This document shows, in pieces, positions 1-5,862 of a stretch of DNA of 6,728 bases. The notes beneath the pieces were generated by a model. It saw only the letters and a program-made list of their open reading frames with translations. It had not been told where the DNA came from and did no database searches. Both the position numbers and the translations under genes were made by a program. Source of the stretch: Candidatus Nitrosopumilus sp. (GTDB taxonomy: Archaea; Thermoproteota; Nitrososphaeria; Nitrososphaerales; Nitrosopumilaceae); contig DRGT01000126.1 of NCBI GenBank assembly GCA_011055585.1, forward strand, positions 1 to 6,728, in the 5' to 3' direction. Numbering within the stretch: the first letter of the stretch is position 1; every line of letters begins with the position of its first letter.

Positions 1-237
1 ATCTTCATCTAATCTATCAAGAAATCTTACCATCTCAACTTTGTGAGGGATGGAAACGTTGAATCCATCAATTTTTATTTTTTTCAATGCATCAATACCC
101 TCAGCTAACTCTCCTCTTGGAATTTTATACGCAATGTAAGTACAATCAAGTCCTAATTCCTTAAACGCTGCATTGTGAATGCTTGGTGAAAGAGAATGAT
201 CAATAGGATCGCCAATTACTGCAAAAGTTTTAATCAT
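1..237 (-). CDS. aroE: Shikimate dehydrogenase, N-terminal part (runs off left edge)
   Basis: This gene is partial: 79 codons from an ATG at 237-235 to the window edge. The product would reduce 3-dehydroshikimate to shikimate with NADPH in the cytoplasm. The visible part is the N-terminal substrate-binding half. It has the substrate-binding motif HSLSPSIHN at residues 14-22 and NVSIPHK at 60-66, where K66 is the expected catalytic lysine. The partner catalytic Asp and the NADP-binding Rossmann half lie outside the window. The gene follows aroD on the same strand after a 58-bp gap. A TATA-like box centred 27-28 nt upstream of the ATG, with no Shine-Dalgarno sequence, suggests a leaderless message from its own promoter in addition to any read-through from the aro operon. 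The family call is firm from the motifs; other shikimate dehydrogenase-like subfamilies (YdiB, quinate enzymes) cannot be excluded from the N-terminus, but the context favours AroE. Confidence 0.93.
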   Translation of the reverse strand, partial: MIKTFAVIGDPIDHSLSPSIHNAAFKELGLDCTYIAYKIPRGELAEGIDALKKIKIDGFNVSIPHKVEMVRFLDRLDED

Positions 238-260
238 AGGTTTTTTTCAAATAAACGATT

Positions 261-268
261 GATATAAG
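261..268 (-). promoter_or_regulatory. TATA box for aroE (internal promoter)
   Basis: On the minus strand this reads CTTATATC, centred about 27 nt before the aroE ATG at 237. That spacing puts the predicted transcription start at or next to the start codon, which fits a leaderless mRNA. It lies in the 58-bp aroD-aroE gap, so aroE can probably be transcribed apart from the upstream genes. The call rests on sequence and spacing only. Confidence 0.55.
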
Positions 269-295
269 CTTACGATCGGAATCTTCTTATCTTTG

Positions 296-961
296 CTAAA
301 AATTCTCAATTGATTTTACTTCATGCAAACTAAACTGACCAGGTGCAACCGGCTTTCCTAAAGAAACATAGGTAAAAGGACTACCCAAGTACAGACAAAG
401 GATCCTAGAAATTTTTCCGTATTCTCCCATTGCAAATGCTATGAGCTTTGTTTTGTTTGAATTGTTGTAAAGCGCTAATATTCGTGAAGAGTCATTACTT
501 GATTTTGCACTAGTAACAATTTTTACATTTGTTGAAAGCTTTTTCATTTGTTTTAGCATTTTATTTAATGAAGACGAAGGAGGCGTTTTTTTGAAATCGT
601 GCCATGAAACTAAGATTGCAGTTTTAGTTTTTTTAATATAATTATTCAATGATTTGTTTTTTCGTAATGTGTTAAACTCTACATCTAACAAAAATGGTTT
701 ATACTCTGAGATTAATTTTAGAATGGAAATGCGTTCTTTTTCGTTTCCAGTAAACTTTCCACCTTCAGATTTGGGTCGAAGTGTGCATACACATCTATTC
801 AGATTTTTACTAGCTAATTCTAAAGCCACTGGAACTTGGGATGGTTTTAAAAAATCGAGTCGTAATTCTGCATAATCTGATTTTTTTATCGCTTTGTTTA
901 AGACTGAATCAAGCTTTTTCGGAGTTTTTTCAGCTATAGTAACACAAGTTCTGTAATGCAT
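296..961 (-). CDS. aroD: 3-dehydroquinate dehydratase, type I
   Basis: This 221-residue cytoplasmic enzyme dehydrates 3-dehydroquinate to 3-dehydroshikimate through a Schiff-base lysine. All expected class I features are visible: the strand AELRLDF (31-37) with the E/R pair, the Arg of CTLRP (59-63), the catalytic His of SWHDF (H121), the Schiff-base Lys in NVKIVTS (K147), the Arg of KISRIL (R186), and the C-terminal substrate loop VAPGQ (205-209). The length is normal for archaeal AroD proteins, so it appears intact. The ATG at 961 lies only 3 bp after the aroB' stop, which implies co-transcription and coupled translation, and there is no separate convincing promoter or Shine-Dalgarno sequence. 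The protein is strongly lysine-rich, in line with the AT-rich genome. The order aroA'-aroB'-aroD-aroE matches the order of the reactions. Confidence 0.95.
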   Translation of the reverse strand: MHYRTCVTIAEKTPKKLDSVLNKAIKKSDYAELRLDFLKPSQVPVALELASKNLNRCVCTLRPKSEGGKFTGNEKERISILKLISEYKPFLLDVEFNTLRKNKSLNNYIKKTKTAILVSWHDFKKTPPSSSLNKMLKQMKKLSTNVKIVTSAKSSNDSSRILALYNNSNKTKLIAFAMGEYGKISRILCLYLGSPFTYVSLGKPVAPGQFSLHEVKSIENF

Positions 962-964
962 TTT

Positions 965-2056
965 TTATTTTTCAAGAATATATTCATCTGAGACTTCCAT
1001 CCCAAAATGTCTGCCAGTAGCTGGTTTTGAATACACTAGTACAGAGTCTCCTTTCTTTAGATGTGTTACTGAGACAAGATGGCCGTTTGATTTGACAAAT
1101 CGAATAGTTTCAGCATCTTGTGCAATTATTCCTCCTTCTTCATTACCTGCTTTTGCTTTAATCATGAGCATTGGCCTTCTTTCTATTTTTGATCTTCCAA
1201 CAGTTGCTCTTCGTGCTTTGCCTTTAGAGTCAAGAACTAATACTTCAGAACCTGTTTCAATTTCAGAAAGATATTTTGTTTTTCCATCGGGGCTTAAGGT
1301 GTAGCAATGAACTGCGCCTGCATTTACTCTAAACGGCCTTGGAGAAGTAAATGATGATCCTACCGACTCGTTATGAACTAAGAACATGAAGTTAGCACGA
1401 TTTCCAATTAACATTCCCTCACCTCTATGTAACATTGATGTAGTATCAACACAAACTCTTTCACCATCTCCCACCGGTTTTATGTCAATAATTTTTCCAG
1501 TTTTTAGATCAAAACTTTTTGTGCCTAGATAAACTAGCGCTTCTTTAACTTCATTAATTGAAGATGTATTGTAAATTACTCCATCAACACCAACCTCAAG
1601 TATGGAAAACATCTTACGTACCTCTTCAGGATTTCTTGCTAAAACAAAGATTTTTGTGTGAATTTTATGCAACTTTGCAATGATATTCTCTAGCGGAATT
1701 ATTTTCCAATCTTTTACCTCTACAATTACAAAATCAAGACCTTTTTTTGCAGATGTAAAGATCTTATCAATGTCTTTGTTAGATAAAACCTTGATTTTCC
1801 TCCCAATCTTTTTTCCTTTAGGTTTTGATGAAACATCTTTCTCAAGAATTACGTATTTTGCTGCAGTTGATGCATAAAGAATTGCCAGCTTTGTTTTTGT
1901 TTTACCAAGGCTTTTTGGATCAAGATACACTATATTGATTCCTTCATTTTTTAGCTCGGCAAGAAATTTGCTAAGGTGACTTTTTGCAATTTTTGGTGCA
2001 ATAATTAATTCTCTACTTTTTGCCAATTTTTTTTGCTGCTTCCTGTGCAGTTTCAT
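965..2056 (-). CDS. aroB': 3-dehydroquinate synthase II (archaeal AroB')
   Basis: This 363-residue protein belongs to the archaeal/MJ1249-type 3-dehydroquinate synthase family, unrelated to bacterial AroB. It uses NAD+ to deaminate and cyclise 2-amino-3,7-dideoxy-D-threo-hept-6-ulosonate (ADH) to 3-dehydroquinate. The family signature lies in the C-terminal half: GDGERVCVDT (196-205), GEGMLIGN (212-219), FLVHNES (225-231) and RPFRVNAGAVHCY (240-252). Length matches the family, about 350-360 residues. The start is uncertain. The ATG at 2056 overlaps the end of aroA' by 44 bp and adds a basic, low-complexity leader. A TTG at 2026 would give 353 residues beginning [12 protein letters not shown], which looks more like a natural N-terminus and cuts the overlap to 14 bp. 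The overlap with aroA' and the 3-bp gap to aroD indicate one operon. No promoter is visible directly in front of it. Confidence 0.93.
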   Translation of the reverse strand: MKLHRKQQKKLAKSRELIIAPKIAKSHLSKFLAELKNEGINIVYLDPKSLGKTKTKLAILYASTAAKYVILEKDVSSKPKGKKIGRKIKVLSNKDIDKIFTSAKKGLDFVIVEVKDWKIIPLENIIAKLHKIHTKIFVLARNPEEVRKMFSILEVGVDGVIYNTSSINEVKEALVYLGTKSFDLKTGKIIDIKPVGDGERVCVDTTSMLHRGEGMLIGNRANFMFLVHNESVGSSFTSPRPFRVNAGAVHCYTLSPDGKTKYLSEIETGSEVLVLDSKGKARRATVGRSKIERRPMLMIKAKAGNEEGGIIAQDAETIRFVKSNGHLVSVTHLKKGDSVLVYSKPATGRHFGMEVSDEYILEK

Positions 2057-2801
2057 TTCTGAATATTATTTCAGCTAATGCTTGTACCATTAGTTCTGGG
2101 GATTTATGAGCAAAGATATTTCTTCCATAAGTAATTCCTTTGGCTCCGGCTTTCATGGCGTCCTCGGTCATCTTCAATACGTCTAAATCAGTTTTTGCTT
2201 TTGGTCCACCAGCAATCACAATTGGTACTGGAGTACTTCTGACAACCTTGGAAAAAGAGTCAATATCGCCAGTGTACACTGTCTTGACAATATCTGCACC
2301 ACAGTCTGCTCCTATTCGTGCTACATGTGCAACAATTTCAGGGTCGTGTGGGTCTTTGATCTTTTCTCCTCGAGGATACATCATTGCTAATAGTGGCATA
2401 TTCCATTTGTGACATTGTTCTGAAATTGATCCTAGCTGTTCTAACATCTCGGGTTCCTCTTTTCCTCCAATATTGATGTGAAGGGAAACCCCATCAGCGC
2501 CTAGACGAATTGCTTCTTCAACAGTTCCAGTCAACATCTTACGATTTGGAGAAGTTGAAAGAGAGGTGCTTCCAGAAAAATGTACTAACAAGCCTACCTT
2601 TGTTGGCCTTGGTAATGTTTTGAGAATTCCTTTGTTAAGAATTACACTTGTTAAACCGTGATTTTCACATTTGTAAATAACCGAGTGAGGATCTTCAAGA
2701 CCCTCTATAGGACCATTTGATATTCCATGATCCATAGGGATGCAAAGCATCTTTCCTTCTAGGAGAATACGGTTTAATCTAATTTGATGACCAGAAACCA
2801 T
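2013..2801 (-). CDS. aroA': 2-amino-3,7-dideoxy-D-threo-hept-6-ulosonate (ADH) synthase
   Basis: This class I aldolase-like TIM-barrel enzyme (MJ0400 type) makes the first step of the archaeal shikimate route. It transfers a three-carbon unit from 6-deoxy-5-ketofructose 1-phosphate to L-aspartate 4-semialdehyde to give ADH. Key motifs, numbered from the upstream ATG at 2813, are [10 protein letters not shown] (27-36, catalytic Asp28), AMMYPRG (143-149, Tyr146), and [12 protein letters not shown] (172-183), where Lys177 is the expected Schiff-base lysine. AGGPKAKTD (201-209) and YGRNIF (229-234) form the phosphate-binding end of the barrel. I chose the second ATG at 2801 (262 residues, MVSGHQIRL...) because the TATA-like box lies 27-28 nt before it. 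A transcript from that box would begin after the ATG at 2813, which would give 266 residues. It heads the aro operon and is divergent from the mqnC-like gene. The closest confusable family is fructose-bisphosphate aldolase class I (FBA/DeoC-like), but the aroB' neighbour settles the role. Confidence 0.95.
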   Translation of the reverse strand: MVSGHQIRLNRILLEGKMLCIPMDHGISNGPIEGLEDPHSVIYKCENHGLTSVILNKGILKTLPRPTKVGLLVHFSGSTSLSTSPNRKMLTGTVEEAIRLGADGVSLHINIGGKEEPEMLEQLGSISEQCHKWNMPLLAMMYPRGEKIKDPHDPEIVAHVARIGADCGADIVKTVYTGDIDSFSKVVRSTPVPIVIAGGPKAKTDLDVLKMTEDAMKAGAKGITYGRNIFAHKSPELMVQALAEIIFRNETAQEAAKKIGKK

Positions 2802-2824
2802 ATTGGATCTCATTCTGTACCTTA

Positions 2825-2832
2825 CTTAAAAA
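2825..2832 (-). promoter_or_regulatory. TATA box of the aro operon
   Basis: The minus strand reads TTTTTAAG, centred 27-28 nt before the ATG at 2801. It fits a leaderless aroA' transcript and decides the start codon: the in-frame ATG at 2813 lies only about 15 nt from the box and would fall upstream of the predicted transcript start. It sits in the 145-bp divergent region (2802-2946) shared with the mqnC-like gene. Confidence 0.55.
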
Positions 2833-2910
2833 TAACGTGAACTCTTTTCTCGAATCATTATTTATCAAATCAAATAAACTCAAGTAAATTACTAATTTTC
2901 CTCTCAAGAA

Positions 2911-2918
2911 TTAAATAC
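2911..2918 (+). promoter_or_regulatory. TATA box for the mqnC-like gene
   Basis: TTAAATAC is a good archaeal TATA match. It is centred about 32 nt before the TTG start at 2947, so the transcript probably begins near 2941 with a leader of only a few bases. A second AT-rich patch at 2920-2928 is an alternative but sits too close to the start. No Shine-Dalgarno sequence is visible. Confidence 0.45.
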
Positions 2919-2946
2919 CAATTAAAAATCATCCAATTCAAGTCAA

Positions 2947-4065
2947 TTGAGCCAAATTACAGAGCAGATTCATTCAAGTCAAATCGGTGACATCCTTGAA
3001 AATTCTCTTGATGGAAAACGACCCGATTTAAACGACTGTAAAAGATTGTTTGAATCAGATGATGTTCATCTAATGGGATTAACAGCTGGTCACTTGACAC
3101 GAAAACAATTTGGAAAAAAAGCCACCTTTGTTAATAATATTATTTTGAATTACACTAATGTTTGCATTACTGACTGTAAGTTTTGTGCATTTTATCGACC
3201 ACCTGGAGATGATGAATCTTATACCTTGTCACTTGATAAAATTGAGGCTAGAGTAAAGGCTGCATGGGACATGTTTAAGATTAGACAAGTTCTGTTTCAG
3301 GGAGGTCATAATCCAGATTTAGGAGTAGAATATTATGAGGATGCATTTAAAATGATTAGAGCAAAGTTTCCAAAAGTTGGCGTACATGGTTTGTCAACCT
3401 CAGAAATTGACATGATTGCTCGTGTAGAAAAATCATCTACAAAAGAAATCTTGTCGCGTCTTAAAGATGCAGGTTTGCAATCAATTCCTGGTGCTGGTGC
3501 AGAAGTATTGGTTGATTCTGTAAAAGAAATTATCAGCCCAAAGAAAATTTCTAGTAATGAATGGATTAGAATAATGGAAGAAGCTCATTCTCTTGGACTG
3601 CCTGCATCAGCTACCCTGATGTACGGTCATGTAGAATCTACTCAAGACCTTGCAGAACATTTTCTAAAAATCATGAAACTTCAAGAAAAAACTCATGGTT
3701 TTATGGCCTTTATCGCTTGGAGCTTTGAGCCAAACAATACATTGATGCAAAAAGAAAATGTTGTTACCTTTGGCGCTGGAGGTTTGCATCTATTAAAGAT
3801 GATTGCAATTTCTAGACTGATGTTTGATGGTTTGATTTCACACATTCAATCCTCATGGTTAACAAATGGCATTGGAATGGCCCAATTAGCTTTGCAGTAT
3901 GGAGCAGATGACTTTGGTGGAACACTCATTGGAGAAGAGGTAGTTTCTTGTACTGGAGCAAGGTCGACAGAGTTAACTGATAAAATTATTATTGATTCAA
4001 TTAACCAAATTGGTTATCAGGTAGAAGAAAGAGACAACTTTTACCAAACTGTTTGCCTTCACTAA
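2947..4065 (+). CDS. mqnC: MqnC-like radical SAM enzyme (cyclic dehypoxanthine futalosine synthase)
   Basis: This 372-residue radical SAM protein resembles MqnC, which cyclises dehypoxanthine futalosine in the futalosine route to menaquinone. The N-terminal helical part is followed by LNYTNVCITDCKFCAFY (67-83). Its Cys73, Cys77 and Cys80 form the CxxxCxxC [4Fe-4S]/SAM site. Next come FQGGHNPDLGVEYYE (117-131), HGLSTSE (147-153), PGAGAEVL (181-188), SSWLTNG (302-308), LQYGADDFGGT (316-326) and EEVVSCTGA (330-338), all typical of MqnC. The GGHNPD and NYTNVCxTxCKFCAFY forms separate it from CofH and CofG (F420 synthesis) and from MqnE, though these are relatives. Length is within the family range. 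The start is a TTG; an in-frame stop at 2923-2925 and the lack of other start codons leave no better choice. It diverges from aroA' and converges on the ubiD-like gene with a 4-bp stop-codon overlap. Confidence 0.85.
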   Translation: MSQITEQIHSSQIGDILENSLDGKRPDLNDCKRLFESDDVHLMGLTAGHLTRKQFGKKATFVNNIILNYTNVCITDCKFCAFYRPPGDDESYTLSLDKIEARVKAAWDMFKIRQVLFQGGHNPDLGVEYYEDAFKMIRAKFPKVGVHGLSTSEIDMIARVEKSSTKEILSRLKDAGLQSIPGAGAEVLVDSVKEIISPKKISSNEWIRIMEEAHSLGLPASATLMYGHVESTQDLAEHFLKIMKLQEKTHGFMAFIAWSFEPNNTLMQKENVVTFGAGGLHLLKMIAISRLMFDGLISHIQSSWLTNGIGMAQLALQYGADDFGGTLIGEEVVSCTGARSTELTDKIIIDSINQIGYQVEERDNFYQTVCLH

Positions 4066-5504
4066 AGGCCTAAACTAGACCATTTAGAGTCTACGGCCTT
4101 TTTTGTGGCGTCATCTGACTTTATCAACTCTTGAATTTCTCGCTCATATCCTTCTTCTTTTGTTTTTTGTGTTGCATCTATTCCAAGCTTGGAACCTAAA
4201 TTTACCAGAGGTGAGGCAGGATCCAAAGTGTCCGTTGGGGCATTATCTACAATCAAAGTATCGCGTGCAGGATCTGTTCTGGTAGTAAGTGCCCAAATTA
4301 CATCATTCATATCGTGCACGTTTACGTCCTCGTCGACTACAATGAAAATTTTAGTGAGTGAGAGCTGTCCCATTCCCCACAAGCCCATCATGACTTTTTT
4401 TGCTTGTCCTGGATAGTGTTTTTTAATTGAAATAATTGCCATACCTTGGAACCACGCAGAAGCAGGCATTGAAAAGTCGACAACTTCAGGATGGAACATT
4501 CTTATCAATGGAAGAAAAGAGCGCTCAATTACTTTTCCAATGTAAGCATCTTCTAAAACCGGTTTGCCAACAATCGTTGTAAGATAGATTGGTTTTTGTC
4601 TTTGCATAATTCCAGTGAGGGTAAAAGTTGGAAAAGGCTCCTTTGGAGTATAGTAACCTGTATGATCACCAAACGGTCCTTCGTCTCTCAAGTCGTTAGG
4701 ATCCACGTAACCTTCAAGAACAATTTCGGCATTTGCTGGAACTTCCAAGTCGATTGTTTTACATTTTACAGTTTTGATGCCTTGTTTTCTTGTTATTCCT
4801 GCAAACAAATACTTGTCAAGCCCTTCAGGTACAGGTGCAACTGCTGAAAAAACTGTTGCTGGTTCTGCTCCTATAATTATGGCAGCTTCTGTTTTTTTGC
4901 CTTTTTCCTTTAAAATTTCACTATGATGTGCACCTCGCTTATGTTTTTGCCAATGCATTAATGCATGAGTGCTATCAAGAATTTGCATACGATACACCCC
5001 AAGATTTCGAACTTGAGTCTCCGGATGTTTTGTTGCAATCAGTCCAAACGTGATAAACTTGCCAGCATCTTTTGGCCATGACTTTAGTATCGGTAGTTTA
5101 TCAAATGAAGGCGAATCACTGACAACTTCTGTTACTGGGCCACTTTTTTCTAGCTTTGGAAATATATCGCCCATCTTTGATAGCTCTGGTAGCTTTTTGA
5201 TTTTGTTAAAGAATCCAGAAGGAATATCTAATTTAGTCATGTTAACTATTCTTTGACCAATTTCAGTAAAATCAGATGTTTCAAGACCAATCTCCAATCT
5301 TTTCAGTGAGCCAAATGCATTTCCTAGAACGGGTATGTCATAGCCTTTAACATTCTCAAAATAAACTGCTGGGCCCTTATCGTACATCACTCGCTGGAGA
5401 ATTTCAGCAATTTCTAAATTTGCATCAACTTCTGTTTTAATTCGCTTTAGTTCTCCGGCTTTTTCTAATTCCTCAACAAACTGATGGATGTCTGAGATGG
5501 GCAC
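4062..5504 (-). CDS. UbiD-family decarboxylase (probable MqnL-type menaquinone decarboxylase)
   Basis: This 480-residue protein belongs to the UbiD family, whose members decarboxylate aromatic or unsaturated acids using prenylated FMN. Catalytic features are visible: NLGVYRMQ (167-174) with the cofactor/substrate Arg172, and DEGPFGDHTGYY (274-285) supplying the acidic pair Glu275 and Asp280 of the Glu-Arg-Glu/Asp network. HHSEIL (193-198) and SPLVNLGSKLGIDAT (431-445) are also family-like. The length is close to the usual 480-500, so it is intact. Next to an MqnC-like gene, the likely substrate is a carboxylated naphthoate intermediate of futalosine-pathway menaquinone synthesis (MqnL role), but the substrate is inferred from context only. 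UbiD proteins need a UbiX-type prenyltransferase, which is not in the window. The start is GTG at 5504; a TATA box 27-28 nt upstream supports it and a leaderless message. It diverges from the small CxxC gene at 5620. Confidence 0.9.
   Translation of the reverse strand: MPISDIHQFVEELEKAGELKRIKTEVDANLEIAEILQRVMYDKGPAVYFENVKGYDIPVLGNAFGSLKRLEIGLETSDFTEIGQRIVNMTKLDIPSGFFNKIKKLPELSKMGDIFPKLEKSGPVTEVVSDSPSFDKLPILKSWPKDAGKFITFGLIATKHPETQVRNLGVYRMQILDSTHALMHWQKHKRGAHHSEILKEKGKKTEAAIIIGAEPATVFSAVAPVPEGLDKYLFAGITRKQGIKTVKCKTIDLEVPANAEIVLEGYVDPNDLRDEGPFGDHTGYYTPKEPFPTFTLTGIMQRQKPIYLTTIVGKPVLEDAYIGKVIERSFLPLIRMFHPEVVDFSMPASAWFQGMAIISIKKHYPGQAKKVMMGLWGMGQLSLTKIFIVVDEDVNVHDMNDVIWALTTRTDPARDTLIVDNAPTDTLDPASPLVNLGSKLGIDATQKTKEEGYEREIQELIKSDDATKKAVDSKWSSLGL
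4064..4104 (+). terminator. Hairpin plus T-run terminator of the mqnC-like gene
   Basis: A perfect 7-bp stem pairs AAAGGCC (4064-4070) with GGCCTTT (4095-4101). Inside it is a second 5-bp stem, TAGAC (4076-4080) with GTCTA (4089-4093), closed by an 8-base loop. Six Ts (4099-4104) follow at once. The hairpin begins within the mqnC stop codon and lies wholly inside the last 13 or so codons of the convergent ubiD-like gene. Archaeal termination needs mainly the T-run; the hairpin is an extra. On the minus strand the hairpin has no following T-run. Confidence 0.6.
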
Positions 5505-5527
5505 GTCTCTAGTGGATTTTGATACAG

Positions 5528-5535
5528 GTATAAAG
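5528..5535 (-). promoter_or_regulatory. TATA box for the ubiD-like gene
   Basis: The minus strand reads CTTTATAC, centred 27-28 nt before the GTG start at 5504. The spacing supports the GTG as the first codon of a leaderless mRNA. The box is preceded by TAAG, giving TAAGCTTTATACC overall, very like TAAGCTTATATC at the aroE promoter. Confidence 0.58.
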
Positions 5536-5552
5536 CTTAACTAGATTTATTC

Positions 5553-5566
5553 AATAATGCATTATT
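5553..5566. promoter_or_regulatory. 14-bp palindrome between divergent promoters (candidate operator)
   Basis: AATAATGCATTATT is a perfect 14-bp inverted repeat; TC on the left and GA on the right extend it with a one-base bulge. Its centre (5559.5) is about 28 bp from the ubiD TATA centre and 33 bp from the TATA centre of the gene at 5620. A dimeric regulator bound here could control both genes. AT-rich sequence makes chance palindromes fairly common, so this is tentative. Confidence 0.3.
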
Positions 5567-5588
5567 TGAAAAAAATGTTAACAAAGGG

Positions 5589-5596
5589 ATTTTAAT
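5589..5596 (+). promoter_or_regulatory. TATA box for the small CxxC protein gene
   Basis: ATTTTAAT lies centred 27-28 nt before the TTG start at 5620, the same geometry as the other promoters here. It supports the TTG as the true start of a leaderless message. Confidence 0.5.
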
Positions 5597-5619
5597 TCCA
5601 AGTATTCGGGATTTTTGTA

Positions 5620-5850
5620 TTGGCGGAAGACAAGTGTGTAGTATGCAAGGGTAATGGCACTATAGAACTACTTGGTTCACAGTGTCCTTTTTGTAATGGA
5701 ACTGGAAATTTTACAAAAGCTGCTGAAAGTTATTTGGAATCACATATTTGCCAATGTATTTTCTTAGACAGAAAAAAATGTCCATTGTGTGGAAAGAATT
5801 GTCATCACGATACACCTAACAAACCAAAAATTTTGATTGATCCTACCTAG
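5620..5850 (+). CDS. Small cysteine-rich protein with DnaJ-type CxxCxGxG motifs
   Basis: This 76-residue protein is of unknown function. It has two exact CxxCxGxG motifs of the kind found in the DnaJ central zinc domain: CVVCKGNG (6-13) and CPFCNGTG (22-29). Together they can supply four Cys ligands for one zinc. A second Cys cluster follows, with C44, C46, CPLC (54-57), C61 and H62-H63, enough for another metal site. Twelve percent of residues are Cys. There is no J-domain, signal peptide or membrane segment, so it is probably a small soluble metal-binding protein, perhaps an adaptor or redox-linked zinc protein. The TTG start is supported by a TATA box about 27 nt upstream. It is divergent from ubiD and converges on another small Cys-rich gene only 12 bp away. 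I do not recognise an assigned family; it could be a DnaJ-zinc-domain-only protein. Confidence 0.75.
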   Translation: MAEDKCVVCKGNGTIELLGSQCPFCNGTGNFTKAAESYLESHICQCIFLDRKKCPLCGKNCHHDTPNKPKILIDPT

Positions 5851-5862
5851 TTGGAACTAAAT

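Noticed and set aside
976..985. GAATATATTC palindrome in front of aroD as a separate promoter
   Set aside because: It is centred only about 20 nt from the aroD ATG, lies in the last codons of aroB', and the 3-bp gene gap already explains co-transcription.
4002..4016. TAACCAAATTGGTTA inverted repeat as a terminator of ubiD
   Set aside because: It lies in the mqnC coding sequence, has a one-base loop and no T-run on the minus strand.
2947..4065. CofH (F420 biosynthesis) as the identity of the radical SAM protein
   Set aside because: The cluster context NYTNVCITDCKFCAFY and the FQGGHNPD motif fit MqnC better, and the neighbour is a UbiD decarboxylase rather than an F420 gene.
4103..5256. Open frames on the plus strand opposite the ubiD-like gene, and similar ones opposite aroA', aroB' and aroD
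   Set aside because: They lie antisense to strongly conserved enzymes, lack promoters and show no domain; they are shadows of the real frames.
5821..5840. Minus-strand T5 tract downstream of the gene ending at 5863 as its terminator
   Set aside because: Only five Ts with no hairpin in an AT-rich region; too weak to list.
5620..5850. A remnant of a dnaJ gene
   Set aside because: The small gene has its own well-placed promoter, start and stop, a distinct C-terminal Cys cluster, and no trace of a J-domain or DnaJ C-terminal domain nearby.
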